From Propionispira raffinosivorans DSM 20765 (lineage in GTDB: Bacteria; Bacillota; Negativicutes; Selenomonadales; Selenomonadaceae): a stretch of DNA of 64,000 bases. The translations under genes and the position numbers were made by a program. The stretch is taken from assembly GCF_000381065.1 (NCBI RefSeq), contig NZ_KB905858.1, positions 1-64,000 of the forward strand, given 5' to 3'. Shown piece by piece: positions 16,743 to 25,943 of the stretch (position 1 is the first letter of the stretch; every line of letters starts with the position of its first letter). The notes beneath the pieces are model-generated. The model searched no databases. It was not told the DNA's origin and saw only the letters and a list, made by a program, of their open reading frames with translations.

Positions 16743-17072
16743 TCATTTTTTTAGAACTGGCACTTTCTTCAATGATCGAATAATATGATCGATTGCTAAC
16801 ACCGGATGCTTATATATCATGCGAGGTCCCGCATACCGCATTACAGTAGTTATTTTTTCTCGCATCTCTTTTTGATAGCAATGAATTGGACATTTACCAC
16901 ATACCGGTTTACGCTCACCAAAGAAACAATGGTCCAGGCGCTTTTGTACATAGTTTAACAAATCTTTACATTCGCTGCACAATCCGCTATCTATCTTATG
17001 ATTCGCCTTGCAATAAATCGCAGTCATTTTTTCAGCAGTCTTTTTCTCACGCAAAATTCTTTGTCTCGTCAA
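16743..17072 (-). CDS. YgbA_NO (nitrous oxide-stimulated promoter) family protein
   Basis: About 109 residues with the conserved Cys pattern of the YgbA_NO family (CKANHK, CSECKDLLNYV, CGKCPIHCY, MRYAGPRMIYKHP), suggesting metal or Fe-S binding. In enterobacteria the family is NO-induced (NsrR regulon); function is otherwise little known. The start is uncertain: TTG 17072 follows GGAG, while an in-frame GTG lies at 17081. Confidence 0.78.
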   Translation of the reverse strand: MTRQRILREKKTAEKMTAIYCKANHKIDSGLCSECKDLLNYVQKRLDHCFFGERKPVCGKCPIHCYQKEMREKITTVMRYAGPRMIYKHPVLAIDHIIRSLKKVPVLKK

Positions 17073-17123
17073 ACCGCACACTCCACTTCAGCTAGACTCT
17101 AATAATTTATACTACATTTTGTA

Positions 17124-18506
17124 TTATTTTTTCATTACAGAATGCAAAATCCCTATCCCTTTTTGAATTTCTTCAGGTTCTAAATGTCCATATCCTAACA
17201 AGAGCTTATTTAAATGCCGACCTTTTTGAATTCCATGATAGTCGACTGAAGTGATTTTAAGACCCTTCCTCTTGCAACGTTCAAAAAAATCCGAATCAAA
17301 ATTTTCCTTTTGAAATTCTATTGCAAGATGCAAACCCGCAGCATCACCCCAACTTCTCCAAGTATCAGCAAAATGAAATTTCAAGGCTTCTAATAATACC
17401 GTTCTTCGCTCCCCATACAATTTTTTCATGGATCGAATATGTCGATCAAATTTTCTTGTATGAAGAAATTCCGCCAGAGCAGCCTGCTCAAAGGGCGTAT
17501 TTTGAACATCAGTGTGTAAACGAAGTTCACACCAGGCCGCTTGCAGCTCCCGCGGTAAAATTACATAGCCAATCCGAATTGCTGGAAATAATACTTTACT
17601 GAACGTGCCTATATAGATCACCTTATTTGGTGCCATTGCATAAAGTGGCGCTATCGGATCTCCCAAATAACGAAACTCACTGTCATAATCATCTTCTACC
17701 AAATAAGCTTCATTGGCTTTAGCATATCGAACCAACGCAGCTCGGCGAACAGCTGGTAATATTCCACCTAAAGGGAATTGATGGGACGGCGTCGTGTATA
17801 CTGCACGAACTTTGGTTTTATTCAGCCACTCTGTCTGAATTCCGTGCTCATCAACAGGAATAGGCTCGATGCTGCATCCTGTATTTAGAATTGTTTTCAA
17901 AACACCTTGATTACATGGATCTTCTATCGCAATTTTATTTCCATGCCCGCCAAGAAGATTGCTAATCAGGTGCAACGCCTGAGTAGCACCTGAGCTAATA
18001 AAAATATCCTGTTCCTGCACACTTAATCCCTTACTGCGAAGCAGCCATGCGGAAATCTCGCTGCGCAGCGCAATCAACCCCTGCGGATTGCTATAACCGA
18101 AATCGTCCAATTGCAAGATTGCAGTAGTTTTATGCATCATTTGCTGCCAAAGGTATTGCGGAAAACGCTTCAAGTCTGGACGTCCGGTTTGAAAATCAAC
18201 GATATAATAAGGGTTTTTTATGACTTTAATCTCAGCCCTTTTTTCTAAATCTGTTTCAAGCTGCAGTCCTTCTGCTATACGGGTCGGTGCTCCTTGGCGG
18301 TGCAGAACAAATCCTTCCGCAATGAGCATCTCATAAGCCTCACACACCGTATTACGCGATACTTTTATTTGTTCAGCTAATTCTCTCGTAGAAGGCAGTG
18401 CCACTCCTGCGGTAAGAACTCCAGTAAAAATCTGATCGCGTATTTTTTGATAAATTTGTCGTTTTATCGGAATCGCACTTTTCCGCTGGACTTGAATGCT
18501 ATACAT
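17124..18506 (-). CDS. MocR/PdxR-type regulator (GntR HTH + aminotransferase)
   Basis: A 460-residue fusion: a GntR winged helix (about 12-75; LPSTRELAEQIKVSRNTVCEAYEMLIAEGF) and a fold-type I aminotransferase domain with the PLP-lysine segment IGTFSKVLFPAIRIGY. Such proteins sense PLP or amino compounds and regulate an adjacent gene. It is divergent to an EamA transporter, the usual arrangement for MocR transporter regulators. Inverted ACTGGTAT/ATACCAGT repeats lie in the shared promoter region. Confidence 0.9.
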   Translation of the reverse strand: MYSIQVQRKSAIPIKRQIYQKIRDQIFTGVLTAGVALPSTRELAEQIKVSRNTVCEAYEMLIAEGFVLHRQGAPTRIAEGLQLETDLEKRAEIKVIKNPYYIVDFQTGRPDLKRFPQYLWQQMMHKTTAILQLDDFGYSNPQGLIALRSEISAWLLRSKGLSVQEQDIFISSGATQALHLISNLLGGHGNKIAIEDPCNQGVLKTILNTGCSIEPIPVDEHGIQTEWLNKTKVRAVYTTPSHQFPLGGILPAVRRAALVRYAKANEAYLVEDDYDSEFRYLGDPIAPLYAMAPNKVIYIGTFSKVLFPAIRIGYVILPRELQAAWCELRLHTDVQNTPFEQAALAEFLHTRKFDRHIRSMKKLYGERRTVLLEALKFHFADTWRSWGDAAGLHLAIEFQKENFDSDFFERCKRKGLKITSVDYHGIQKGRHLNKLLLGYGHLEPEEIQKGIGILHSVMKK

Positions 18507-18514
18507 AACCCCTC

Positions 18515-18563
18515 CACTGGACTGGTATATTATTGGTTATACTGGAACTTTATCCATACCAGT
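18515..18563. promoter_or_regulatory. Repeated operator between MocR and EamA genes
   Basis: CACTGG (18515), ACTGGTAT (18521-18528), TATACTGG (18538-18545) and ATACCAGT (18556-18563) give both direct and inverted repeats of the same core. This matches the multi-site arrangement of MocR binding regions. Confidence 0.5.
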
Positions 18564-18623
18564 TAATCAAATATAATTATAGCATATCAGATTGAAATGA
18601 TCACATTTTTAGGAGGATACACT

Positions 18624-19577
18624 ATGCAGCAAATAAAAGGAATGTTATTTTTATTAGGGGCATTTACATTGGCTGGTACTTCTGTAGTTGCAGCACGATA
18701 TGTTACCGGAAAATTAGGTCCGTATACTATAACGTGTGTCAGTCTGCTTTTTGCCATATTATTTTTATTACCTCTCACCCGATGGAAAAACATAGAGAGT
18801 CTTTTCCATTTAACAGGCAAAGATTGGATTTATTTATTCTTTCAGTCCGTATGTGGTGTTTTTTTATATCGTATGTTTTTATTGTTTGGACTACTTCATA
18901 CAAGTTCTGCAGAAGCTGGTATTTTAACCGGAGCAACTCCCGCGATTACAGTAATTCTTTCAAGATTTCTCTTAAAAGAAAAAATAACGTCCATTAAACT
19001 ACTTGGTATTTTTTGTACGGTTGCCGGAATTTTATTAATCCAAAATATCTTTACATCCACAGATCATTTTTCTATGGCACATCTTGTCGGGAACCTATTC
19101 GTCATCTGTTCTGCGACTTGCGAATCTCTATTTAACACTTGCTCTAAGATTGCCGTTACCCAAAAACGATCTGGACCAAACACTACACTTTCTCCCATAC
19201 TTCAGACTATACTGGTTAGTCTCATCGCAATAGTTCTTTGTCTCCTCCCGGCCAGTTTTGAACAGCCACTTGCGCTTCTTGCGCAGGCAGACCAGACAGA
19301 ATGGTTTGCACTTATTTGGTATGGTGTTTTCGTAACTGCACTCGCATATATTTTTTGGTATGCAGGGATTAAACATTGTACGCTTTCGACTGCAGCTGCC
19401 TTTTCCGGCATGATTCCTTTTACTGCATTAGTTTTATCTGTTTTAATTTTAAAGGAACAGACCACGCTGCAACAATGGAGTGGCTGTATACTGCTTATAA
19501 CAAGTATGGCCTTAATTGGTTTCACAAAAAAATCTTCAAATATTAAAATAAGCTCCGAATCAAAAGATACAATATAA
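18624..19577 (+). CDS. EamA/DMT family transporter
   Basis: A 317-residue inner-membrane protein with ten TM segments and two EamA repeats (about 10-140 and 155-300), typical of drug/metabolite exporters such as amino acid or nucleoside effluxers. ATG 18624 was chosen because AGGAGG lies 7 nt before it; an upstream ATG at 18597 lacks a site. Likely controlled by the divergent MocR regulator. Confidence 0.88.
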   Translation: MQQIKGMLFLLGAFTLAGTSVVAARYVTGKLGPYTITCVSLLFAILFLLPLTRWKNIESLFHLTGKDWIYLFFQSVCGVFLYRMFLLFGLLHTSSAEAGILTGATPAITVILSRFLLKEKITSIKLLGIFCTVAGILLIQNIFTSTDHFSMAHLVGNLFVICSATCESLFNTCSKIAVTQKRSGPNTTLSPILQTILVSLIAIVLCLLPASFEQPLALLAQADQTEWFALIWYGVFVTALAYIFWYAGIKHCTLSTAAAFSGMIPFTALVLSVLILKEQTTLQQWSGCILLITSMALIGFTKKSSNIKISSESKDTI

Positions 19578-19579
19578 AA

Positions 19580-19617
19580 ACAACGCAGCGGTTTTCAAAC
19601 TCGCTGCGTTGTTTTTA
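19580..19617. terminator. Bidirectional terminator
   Basis: ACAACGCAGCG/CGCTGCGTTGT stem with a GTTTTCAAACT loop, A-run before and TTTTT after, between the convergent EamA and murI genes. Confidence 0.9.
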
Positions 19618-20400
19618 TATCTCGAAACTATCTAGTCTTTTCAACAAGCCTTTATATTGTTCCAACAGTTTCCCGTCTTCCAATCGAATCGATGAATTAT
19701 AATATATAACCTGTCCGCTGCCTCCACCAAGGGCATTTTTTTTCTTCAACTGGTGTTGTAGATTTTTTATCGTACCAATGTTCCCGTCAACAATCGCCAT
19801 TTCCGGTGGCAGTATTTTTCTGAAGGTATCTTTGAAAAATGGAAAATGCGTACAGCCAAGAACGATAGCATCATAATCCGAAAGATGATACGGTGCAAAG
19901 ACTTCTTCCAAATAAGGACGAACCCTCTTTTCATCAAAAGAGAATTTTTCTGCCAGCTCTACTAATCCGGGCAAGGGCAGAAGATCTACTATATTTTCGC
20001 CGTCAAGTTTTGCTATAAGATTATGCAGCTTTTCTTCCCTTAACGTCAACGCAGTAGCCGTTACAAAAACACGACGCCCTGGCTGTGACTTTTTCTCCAG
20101 TGCTGGTTTTACAGCTGGTTCCATTCCAATAATGGGCAGATCTTTATATTTTTCGCGCAACCCCTGAACGGCTACACTCGTTGCCGTATTACATGCAATG
20201 ACAATCGCTTTAACGCCCTGGTGAACAATAAAGTCCATAGATTCAAAAATATATTTTCTTACCTCTTCTTTTGGTTTTGTCCCATAAGGAACGTGCGCCG
20301 TATCCGCATAGTAAATATAATCTTCATCCGGCATCCTTTTTATTAAATCATGCAGAACCGTCATACCGCCCAGTCCTGAATCAAAAACTGCAATTTGCAT
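19615..20400 (-). CDS. murI: Glutamate racemase
   Basis: A 261-residue cytoplasmic enzyme that makes D-glutamate for peptidoglycan. The substrate loop FDSGLGG, the two catalytic cysteines Cys70 (VIACNTA) and Cys183 (VLGCTHFPF) and DGNIGT are all present. The start was moved to ATG 20400 (MQIAVFDSG) because GGAGGAAGA precedes it; the frame is open five codons more. Single-gene unit. Confidence 0.95.
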   Translation of the reverse strand: MQIAVFDSGLGGMTVLHDLIKRMPDEDYIYYADTAHVPYGTKPKEEVRKYIFESMDFIVHQGVKAIVIACNTATSVAVQGLREKYKDLPIIGMEPAVKPALEKKSQPGRRVFVTATALTLREEKLHNLIAKLDGENIVDLLPLPGLVELAEKFSFDEKRVRPYLEEVFAPYHLSDYDAIVLGCTHFPFFKDTFRKILPPEMAIVDGNIGTIKNLQHQLKKKNALGGGSGQVIYYNSSIRLEDGKLLEQYKGLLKRLDSFEI

Positions 20401-20570
20401 TGATTCTTCCTCCATACTATTTAGCTATAAAATTTTACAATTTGTAAAAAAACTTAAAAATCATCGCTTTTTTGCATATTCTATTGTATCGCATTTTCAG
20501 ATTTCGTCAATGCCACAATCTGTTTCAATAAAAAATATAATCAATACAGGATATCAGTAAATAGTCTATC

Positions 20571-21725
20571 TCATTTTTTTATACATCGATAAAAATCTTT
20601 TCTATTTAATATAATTGTAACAACTGAGGCTATACTTCCTAATAGAACTAATCCACCCCAACCATATAGCTCGCCTAAAATACTACCAGCTTTGGTTCCT
20701 AATGCACCTCCTAAAAAATAAGCTGTCATAAAAGCAGTATTTAATCTACTTCTCGCACTTTCATTTAAAGAAAAAACTCTAAGCTGATTCCCGATAACAC
20801 TATGTCTGGCAGAAACATCCAATAATATCATAAACGTCAATACAACCATTATACTCCATACAGAAAAATACATTACACAAAAACCCAGCAGAGAAATCAC
20901 TCCCCCTACTGCAACAACAAATCCCGGAGTATAGGTATCAGCAATGCGCCCAATATAAGGAGCAACAATTATTCCTGCGATTCCACTTAATCCAAGTAAT
21001 CCCACTTCATGGCTTGTAAGAAAGAATGGCGTTGAACTTGTCAAATATGCTACCGATCCCCATAGTGCACTGTACGCACCAAAAATAAGAAAACCACTCA
21101 AACAAGAACGTCTCAATTCTTTTTCATGTAAAAATAAAGAACATGTAGATTTTATTAACATTTTATAATTCAATTGATTATTTCCTTTATTCGCAGGAAA
21201 ATTAAAAGATATAAATAAAATACTACCTATATCTATAAACGAAGCCACAAAAAAGACTGCACGCCATCCCCAAATTTCACCGATATATCCAGAAAGCAGC
21301 CGTGCTACTAATATTCCTGTTACTAACCCAGAAAGTAAAATACCAATTGCTTTACCTCGATTTTTCTTGTCCACATAGGATGGTGCAGCTGGAATTATAA
21401 TTTGTGCACCGATGGATGTTATTCCAATAAAAAAATTTAGTACTTCTAATAATAAAAAAGACTCCGATATTGCTATTATAAAAGATGCAATTAGATTAAT
21501 AAAAAGCAAGATTTGCAATAACCTTTTTCTATTGACTTTGTCCCCGAGTGGAACTAAAAAGAGCAGTCCTACAGCATATGATAATTGAACTATTGTAGGA
21601 ATATTTCCGATTTGCGCTTGTGTAACGCCAAAAGCTTTCGCTAAAATCATTAATATTGGCTGACTATAATAGATATTGGCCACACAAAATGCACATATCA
21701 TAGACATTAAATAAATAAGACGCAT
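20571..21725 (-). CDS. MFS transporter
   Basis: A 384-residue protein with 12 TM segments and the loop 2-3 motif GDKVNRKRLL. It resembles the YgaY/AraJ-type exporters of small molecules. GGAAGG precedes the ATG. It is divergent from the MmyB-type regulator at 21891 and probably controlled by it. Substrate unknown. Confidence 0.82.
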   Translation of the reverse strand: MRLIYLMSMICAFCVANIYYSQPILMILAKAFGVTQAQIGNIPTIVQLSYAVGLLFLVPLGDKVNRKRLLQILLFINLIASFIIAISESFLLLEVLNFFIGITSIGAQIIIPAAPSYVDKKNRGKAIGILLSGLVTGILVARLLSGYIGEIWGWRAVFFVASFIDIGSILFISFNFPANKGNNQLNYKMLIKSTCSLFLHEKELRRSCLSGFLIFGAYSALWGSVAYLTSSTPFFLTSHEVGLLGLSGIAGIIVAPYIGRIADTYTPGFVVAVGGVISLLGFCVMYFSVWSIMVVLTFMILLDVSARHSVIGNQLRVFSLNESARSRLNTAFMTAYFLGGALGTKAGSILGELYGWGGLVLLGSIASVVTIILNRKDFYRCIKK

Positions 21726-21797
21726 TATTATACCAAACCTTCCAACGATAAATTCATTTTTAATTGCACTATTTTGCTACGCTAATGTGCAATCAAG

Positions 21798-21826
21798 TTG
21801 ACTCTGCTATTTTATAATATTAGTAT
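21798..21826 (+). promoter_or_regulatory. Promoter of the MmyB-type regulator gene
   Basis: TTGACT and TAGTAT, 17 bp apart. Downstream, a CCTAGGA/TCCTAGG hairpin (21851-21857, 21865-21871) lies in the 5' UTR just before GGGAGAG, and may be an operator. Confidence 0.5.
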
Positions 21827-21890
21827 AGAAAGAACAAGATAACTTATAAACCTAGGATTATTTCTCCTAGGCTTAAGCAGGGAGAGTCAT

Positions 21891-22739
21891 ATGAAAATCC
21901 ACGAAGATATGAGAAGAAAAGATCTCGGCGTATTTCTTAAAACAAGGCGTAAAAATTTAATACCTGAAGCCTATGGATTTCATAGCAAAAACAGAAGAAC
22001 AACGGGTCTTCGACGCGAAGAAGTTTCATTATTAATTGATGTTAGCGTGGATTGGTATACTCGTTTAGAACAAGGTCGAGATATACATGTTTCCTCTAGA
22101 GTTTTAGATAACATAGCCGATGTCTTTCATTTAAAGGCTAGTGAACGAACCTATTTATTCTTACTGTCACAACAAACAGTTCCAATGGACACATCCTCAA
22201 AAGCAGATACCATAACGCCTTCTCTTCAAACTTTTTTAGATAATCAAGGAACAAGCCCTTCCTATATTACAAATTTAAAATGGGATATTATCGCATGGAA
22301 TAACGCAGCATGTGTAGTCTTTGGAGATTACAATAAGATGAATCGTTTTTATCGCAACTCTATTTGGCGAGCGTTTCACTCCCAATATATGAAAAATATA
22401 TTAGACGACTGGGCGTCACATGCGAAAAAAAGAGTTGCACAGTTCAGAGCCAGTTATAGTCGCTTATATAAAGATCCATGGTGGGAATCTATGTTAAATG
22501 ATCTCATATTAGATAAAGACTTTAAAAACTGGTGGGATTTATACAATATACAGGAGTCACCAGATGGCGATAAATTATTACACCATCCAATTGCGGGAAC
22601 TTTACATTTGGGATATTTATCTTTCCGATGGTGCGATAATCCTAATTTGCTAATTACAGTACATATGCCAACCGATGAAGAATCCTCCGATAAAATAAAG
22701 AATTTAATAAATAATTATGAATTACAACACAAGAAATAA
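21891..22739 (+). CDS. XRE-type regulator with MmyB-like ligand domain
   Basis: A 282-residue protein: N-terminal helix-turn-helix (about 12-85; GLRREEVSLLIDVSVDWYTRLEQGR) and a C-terminal MmyB-type domain that binds fatty-acid-like ligands in related proteins (about 110-275). This class usually represses a neighbouring transporter or oxidoreductase; here the divergent neighbour is an MFS exporter. Confidence 0.88.
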   Translation: MKIHEDMRRKDLGVFLKTRRKNLIPEAYGFHSKNRRTTGLRREEVSLLIDVSVDWYTRLEQGRDIHVSSRVLDNIADVFHLKASERTYLFLLSQQTVPMDTSSKADTITPSLQTFLDNQGTSPSYITNLKWDIIAWNNAACVVFGDYNKMNRFYRNSIWRAFHSQYMKNILDDWASHAKKRVAQFRASYSRLYKDPWWESMLNDLILDKDFKNWWDLYNIQESPDGDKLLHHPIAGTLHLGYLSFRWCDNPNLLITVHMPTDEESSDKIKNLINNYELQHKK

Positions 22740-22757
22740 TAACATTGTAAGCATTAA

Positions 22758-22800
22758 AAATGCCGTTACCTTGACACTATGTCATTTGGTAACGGCATTT
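22758..22800 (+). terminator. Terminator, convergent gene boundary
   Basis: AAATGCCGTTACC/GGTAACGGCATTT stem (22758-22770 and 22788-22800) just after the regulator gene. Confidence 0.75.
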
Positions 22801-22843
22801 CAAAAAATTCAAAATAAGAATAAACCTACAAAATTAAAGGTTA

Positions 22844-23704
22844 TTACCCAAAAACTTGATCAAGTTTTTTCTTTAATTGAGCTGATATTGGAACTAAAGG
22901 CAGCCTTGCTTCATCTGAATGAATAAGCCCCTCTCTATATAATACATATTTTATCGGCATTGGATTGGATTCCGTAAACAACAATGAAATTAAATCGACT
23001 ACATCATGCCACTTCTTCAATGCAGCATGATGATCGTTATTTTTCATCGCCGCATACAGCGCAATAAATTTTTCTGTCTCTATATGGGCCGATGCCATTA
23101 TTCCCCCATCCCCACCAAGTGCTAAGGAATTATAAAAAAAGCAATCTTCTCCGGTAAGTATTGAGAAATTTTCCGGTTTATTTAATAGCAATTGCATTGA
23201 TTGTTTTGTATCTCCACAAGAATCTTTTAAGCCGATTATATTTTTCAGTTTTGCCAGCCGATAAATTGTCTCATTTTCCATATTTATTCCAGTGCGATAC
23301 GGAATATTATATAAGACGATATCTAAGTCCGTTGCCTCCGAAATCTTTCGAAAATGTTCATAGATTCCTTCTTGAGAGGGACGATTATAAAATGGACACA
23401 CTGAAAGAATTCCATTCACCTTATATTTTTCGACAATTTTTAATTGCTTTACCAAACGTCTAGTATCATTCCCCCCCCAGCCAACAAAAATCGGTACGCG
23501 TCCATTCACATATTCAACGATTTTAGCAATGATTTCTTCATATTCAAGTTCATCAATCGTCGGGATTTCTCCCGTTGTTGCCAACGGCATAAATCCATAA
23601 ATTCCTTTATCAATATAATGCTCCACCATTTTTTTTAGTGCTGGAAAATCTACATGATCGTTAAGAAACGGAGTAATTATTGGCAGCCAAACACCTTCAA
23701 TCAA
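22844..23704 (-). CDS. DapA/DHDPS-family aldolase or lyase
   Basis: A 286-residue TIM-barrel protein of the dihydrodipicolinate synthase/N-acetylneuraminate lyase family. The Schiff-base Lys (IIGLKDSCGD), the catalytic Tyr (LYNIPYRTGI) and TTGEIPT are present. Start is TTG 23704 with GGAGG nine nt upstream. It is alone with a divergent LysR regulator, not with lysine genes, so a catabolic keto-acid aldolase is as likely as DapA itself. Its substrate is open. Confidence 0.78.
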   Translation of the reverse strand: MIEGVWLPIITPFLNDHVDFPALKKMVEHYIDKGIYGFMPLATTGEIPTIDELEYEEIIAKIVEYVNGRVPIFVGWGGNDTRRLVKQLKIVEKYKVNGILSVCPFYNRPSQEGIYEHFRKISEATDLDIVLYNIPYRTGINMENETIYRLAKLKNIIGLKDSCGDTKQSMQLLLNKPENFSILTGEDCFFYNSLALGGDGGIMASAHIETEKFIALYAAMKNNDHHAALKKWHDVVDLISLLFTESNPMPIKYVLYREGLIHSDEARLPLVPISAQLKKKLDQVFG

Positions 23705-23853
23705 AGTCTTCTACCTCCATTAAATTTTATTTTCTCGATAATTTTGCTATAATCAACTATAATATACATTTTTATCGTACGGCATATAAGAATAGATGTA
23801 AAATGAAAGATACGAATAACTATGATCGAAAAATTAGATGGGAGTAGGTTTCT

Positions 23854-24735
23854 ATGGATATTCAGCATTTGACTTCTTTTATCGAGATTGCAAACTCAAA
23901 GAGTTTTACTAAAACAGCTGAAAAATTGGGCTATGTTCAATCGAGTGTTTCCGCTCACATCAGTACCCTCGAAAAAGAATTAGGGGTTAAACTATTTTAC
24001 CGACAAACTGGCAAAGGCGTACAGCTCACAAACGAAGGTAAGCATATGTTGCCGATTGTCGAACAGATCGTTAGCCTAGCCTCACAATTAGCAAAACCAA
24101 GTTCATCACCAGAAACTTTATCAATTGCCACAATTGAATCTTTGAGTCGAACTCGCCTAAAAGACCTCTTTCACGCCTATCCGGCTGCCTATCCCAATAT
24201 CAATTTAGTCATAAATTACGGAAACTGCACGGATAATCTCAATCAACTGCGCCAGGAAAAAGTAGACATTGCGATTGTCCTCGCACCAAAAATTATTGAT
24301 CCCGAATTTTCTATACAAGTTTTTTCGCAAGAATCACTGAGTGTCTTGGTATCCCCAGAGCATCCTCTCGCAAAAAAAGAAGAACTTGCACCTGCTGATT
24401 TTCAGCAACTGGATATAATACTGACAGAAAAAGGCTGCAGTTATCATGATTTATTTATTCGCTATATCCAGGAAAACCATATCACCCCACGAAAAATTGT
24501 AGAAATCAACAGTATTTCCGCAATCCTTGAATTAGTCCACACCTGTCAAGGAGTTACCTTTTTACCTGAAATTTCTGTATTAAACCAAATCATAGCAAAC
24601 AAACTGCACCCACTAAAATTAATCGGACAAAAAACGGACATGTTCACGCAAATTGCCACCAGAAAAAACAAGACATCCGCTAACGCTATAAAACTATTTT
24701 TAAACGACTGTTCTTCGCATTCTACGTTGGAATAA
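23854..24735 (+). CDS. LysR family regulator
   Basis: A 293-residue LTTR: winged helix (about 1-60; FTKTAEKLGYVQSSVSAHISTLEKELGVKLFYR) and a periplasmic-binding-type effector domain. It is divergent from the DHDPS-family gene and presumably activates it. GGGAGTAGG precedes the ATG. Confidence 0.9.
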   Translation: MDIQHLTSFIEIANSKSFTKTAEKLGYVQSSVSAHISTLEKELGVKLFYRQTGKGVQLTNEGKHMLPIVEQIVSLASQLAKPSSSPETLSIATIESLSRTRLKDLFHAYPAAYPNINLVINYGNCTDNLNQLRQEKVDIAIVLAPKIIDPEFSIQVFSQESLSVLVSPEHPLAKKEELAPADFQQLDIILTEKGCSYHDLFIRYIQENHITPRKIVEINSISAILELVHTCQGVTFLPEISVLNQIIANKLHPLKLIGQKTDMFTQIATRKNKTSANAIKLFLNDCSSHSTLE

Positions 24736-24746
24736 AAGTTTCTGGA

Positions 24747-25277
24747 TTACTTATGCTTAACTATATAATCAATATAATGATCAGCGCTCTGGTTGATTTC
24801 TTCATCGCTTGCTTGAAAAGATGAACCAAAAACAGTGAAATATGGTAATGCAATTGCGCCAACATGTATTGCACTAGCTTTAAATGGCATAATTAATTCA
24901 TCTATTGTAAACGAAACCGAACCAGTATGTGTGTAATTTTCTTTTTTATCGCCTATCGACATTGCTAAACCAAATTTTTTTCCTTTCAGTTTATTCCCCT
25001 TTGAACCATAAGCCCAGCCATGAGTAAAAACATCATCGAACCATTTTTTTAGTAAAGGTGGATAACTATACCAATACAATGGAAACTGGAGAATAATATG
25101 ATCGTAAGTCTCTAAGAGTTTTTGTTCGCGTTTAACATCAATATCCAAGTTTGGATATTCTTTATAAAGCTCGTGAATTACAATTTCATTTGGATGTTGA
25201 ATTAGCTCCTGTTTCCACCTTTTGTTTACTCTTGACTCTTTAATGCAGGGATGCGCTAAAATTACAAGTGATTTCAT
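24747..25277 (-). CDS. NAD(P)H-dependent flavin oxidoreductase (MdaB/KefG type)
   Basis: A 176-residue flavodoxin-like quinone reductase. LAHPCIKESRVNKRW, FPLYWYSYPPLLKKWFDDVFTHGWAYG and the C-terminal region fit the MdaB/YwrO/KefG group, which reduces quinones or electrophiles with FMN/FAD. It is divergent from an HxlR regulator, the classic arrangement for electrophile- or quinone-sensing control. Confidence 0.88.
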   Translation of the reverse strand: MKSLVILAHPCIKESRVNKRWKQELIQHPNEIVIHELYKEYPNLDIDVKREQKLLETYDHIILQFPLYWYSYPPLLKKWFDDVFTHGWAYGSKGNKLKGKKFGLAMSIGDKKENYTHTGSVSFTIDELIMPFKASAIHVGAIALPYFTVFGSSFQASDEEINQSADHYIDYIVKHK

Positions 25278-25430
25278 GGTAAATCATCTTCCTTTCAAAC
25301 TGCTTTCATATGATAAACCCATTATCATATACAACCCACTATTAGTAAATACACACCATAAAGTCAGTAAAAAGCTTACCTATAAGTATGTATTAGACTT
25401 GAAAGTAAATATATGTCATACTAGCATTAT

Positions 25431-25455
25431 CATTTAAAATTTATAATTTTAAATG
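25431..25455. promoter_or_regulatory. Palindrome upstream of the HxlR gene
   Basis: CATTTAAAA (25431-25439) and TTTTAAATG (25447-25455) form a 9-bp inverted repeat directly before the HxlR ribosome binding site. It is a candidate HxlR operator. Confidence 0.35.
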
Positions 25456-25471
25456 CATAGGAGATGATACT

Positions 25472-25825
25472 ATAAAGCAATATAATTTGGGTATCGAGGC
25501 AACACTCGAAATACTCGGTGGGAAATGGAAAGCCCTCATTGTATGTCTACTTATAACAGGGACTAAAAGAACAGGCGAACTACAACGTCTTATTCCTGCT
25601 ATCTCACAAAAGGTTCTCATACAACAACTCCGTGAACTTGAAAGGGATGGTATTGTAGGTCGGCACGCATATAATGAACTGCCGCCCAAAGTTGAATACT
25701 ATATGACTGAATATGGAATTACAGCGAATAAAATCATTGATATAATGTGTTCTTGGGGAAGAAATAATATCAAAATGCGCCAAGAAAAGGGGGAAGCCGT
25801 CGAATTATTGAAAAACGAACTATAA
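25472..25825 (+). CDS. HxlR family regulator, apparent ATA start
   Basis: A winged-helix repressor/activator of the HxlR (MarR-like) family. GIEATLEILGGKWKALIVCLL, SQKVLIQQLRELERDGIV and LPPKVEYYMTEYG are diagnostic. The family normally starts MKQYNLGIEAT; here the codons for KQYNL follow an ATA at 25472, and AGGAG (25459-25463) is 8 nt before that ATA. The first conventional codon, TTG at 25487, is 23 nt from the site and would cut the N-terminus. So either ATA initiates or a G-to-A change weakened the start. Confidence 0.8.
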   Translation: MKQYNLGIEATLEILGGKWKALIVCLLITGTKRTGELQRLIPAISQKVLIQQLRELERDGIVGRHAYNELPPKVEYYMTEYGITANKIIDIMCSWGRNNIKMRQEKGEAVELLKNEL

Positions 25826-25868
25826 ATATAGCCTTAATGGATTCTTTACCATATTCCGCTAAGGCAAA

Positions 25869-25910
25869 ACAACAAGAAGAGCCGCTTTTATTAGCAGCTC
25901 TTCTTGTTGT
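25869..25910. terminator. Bidirectional terminator
   Basis: A 14-bp stem ACAACAAGAAGAGC/GCTCTTCTTGTTGT between the convergent HxlR and methyltransferase genes. Confidence 0.7.
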
Positions 25911-25943
25911 GCAGGAAAATACCAGCAATACTATTTTTACCAA

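Noticed and set aside
22844-23704. Naming the DHDPS-family gene dapA
   Set aside because: Key residues fit the family, but the gene stands with its own LysR regulator and no lysine genes, so a catabolic substrate is as likely.
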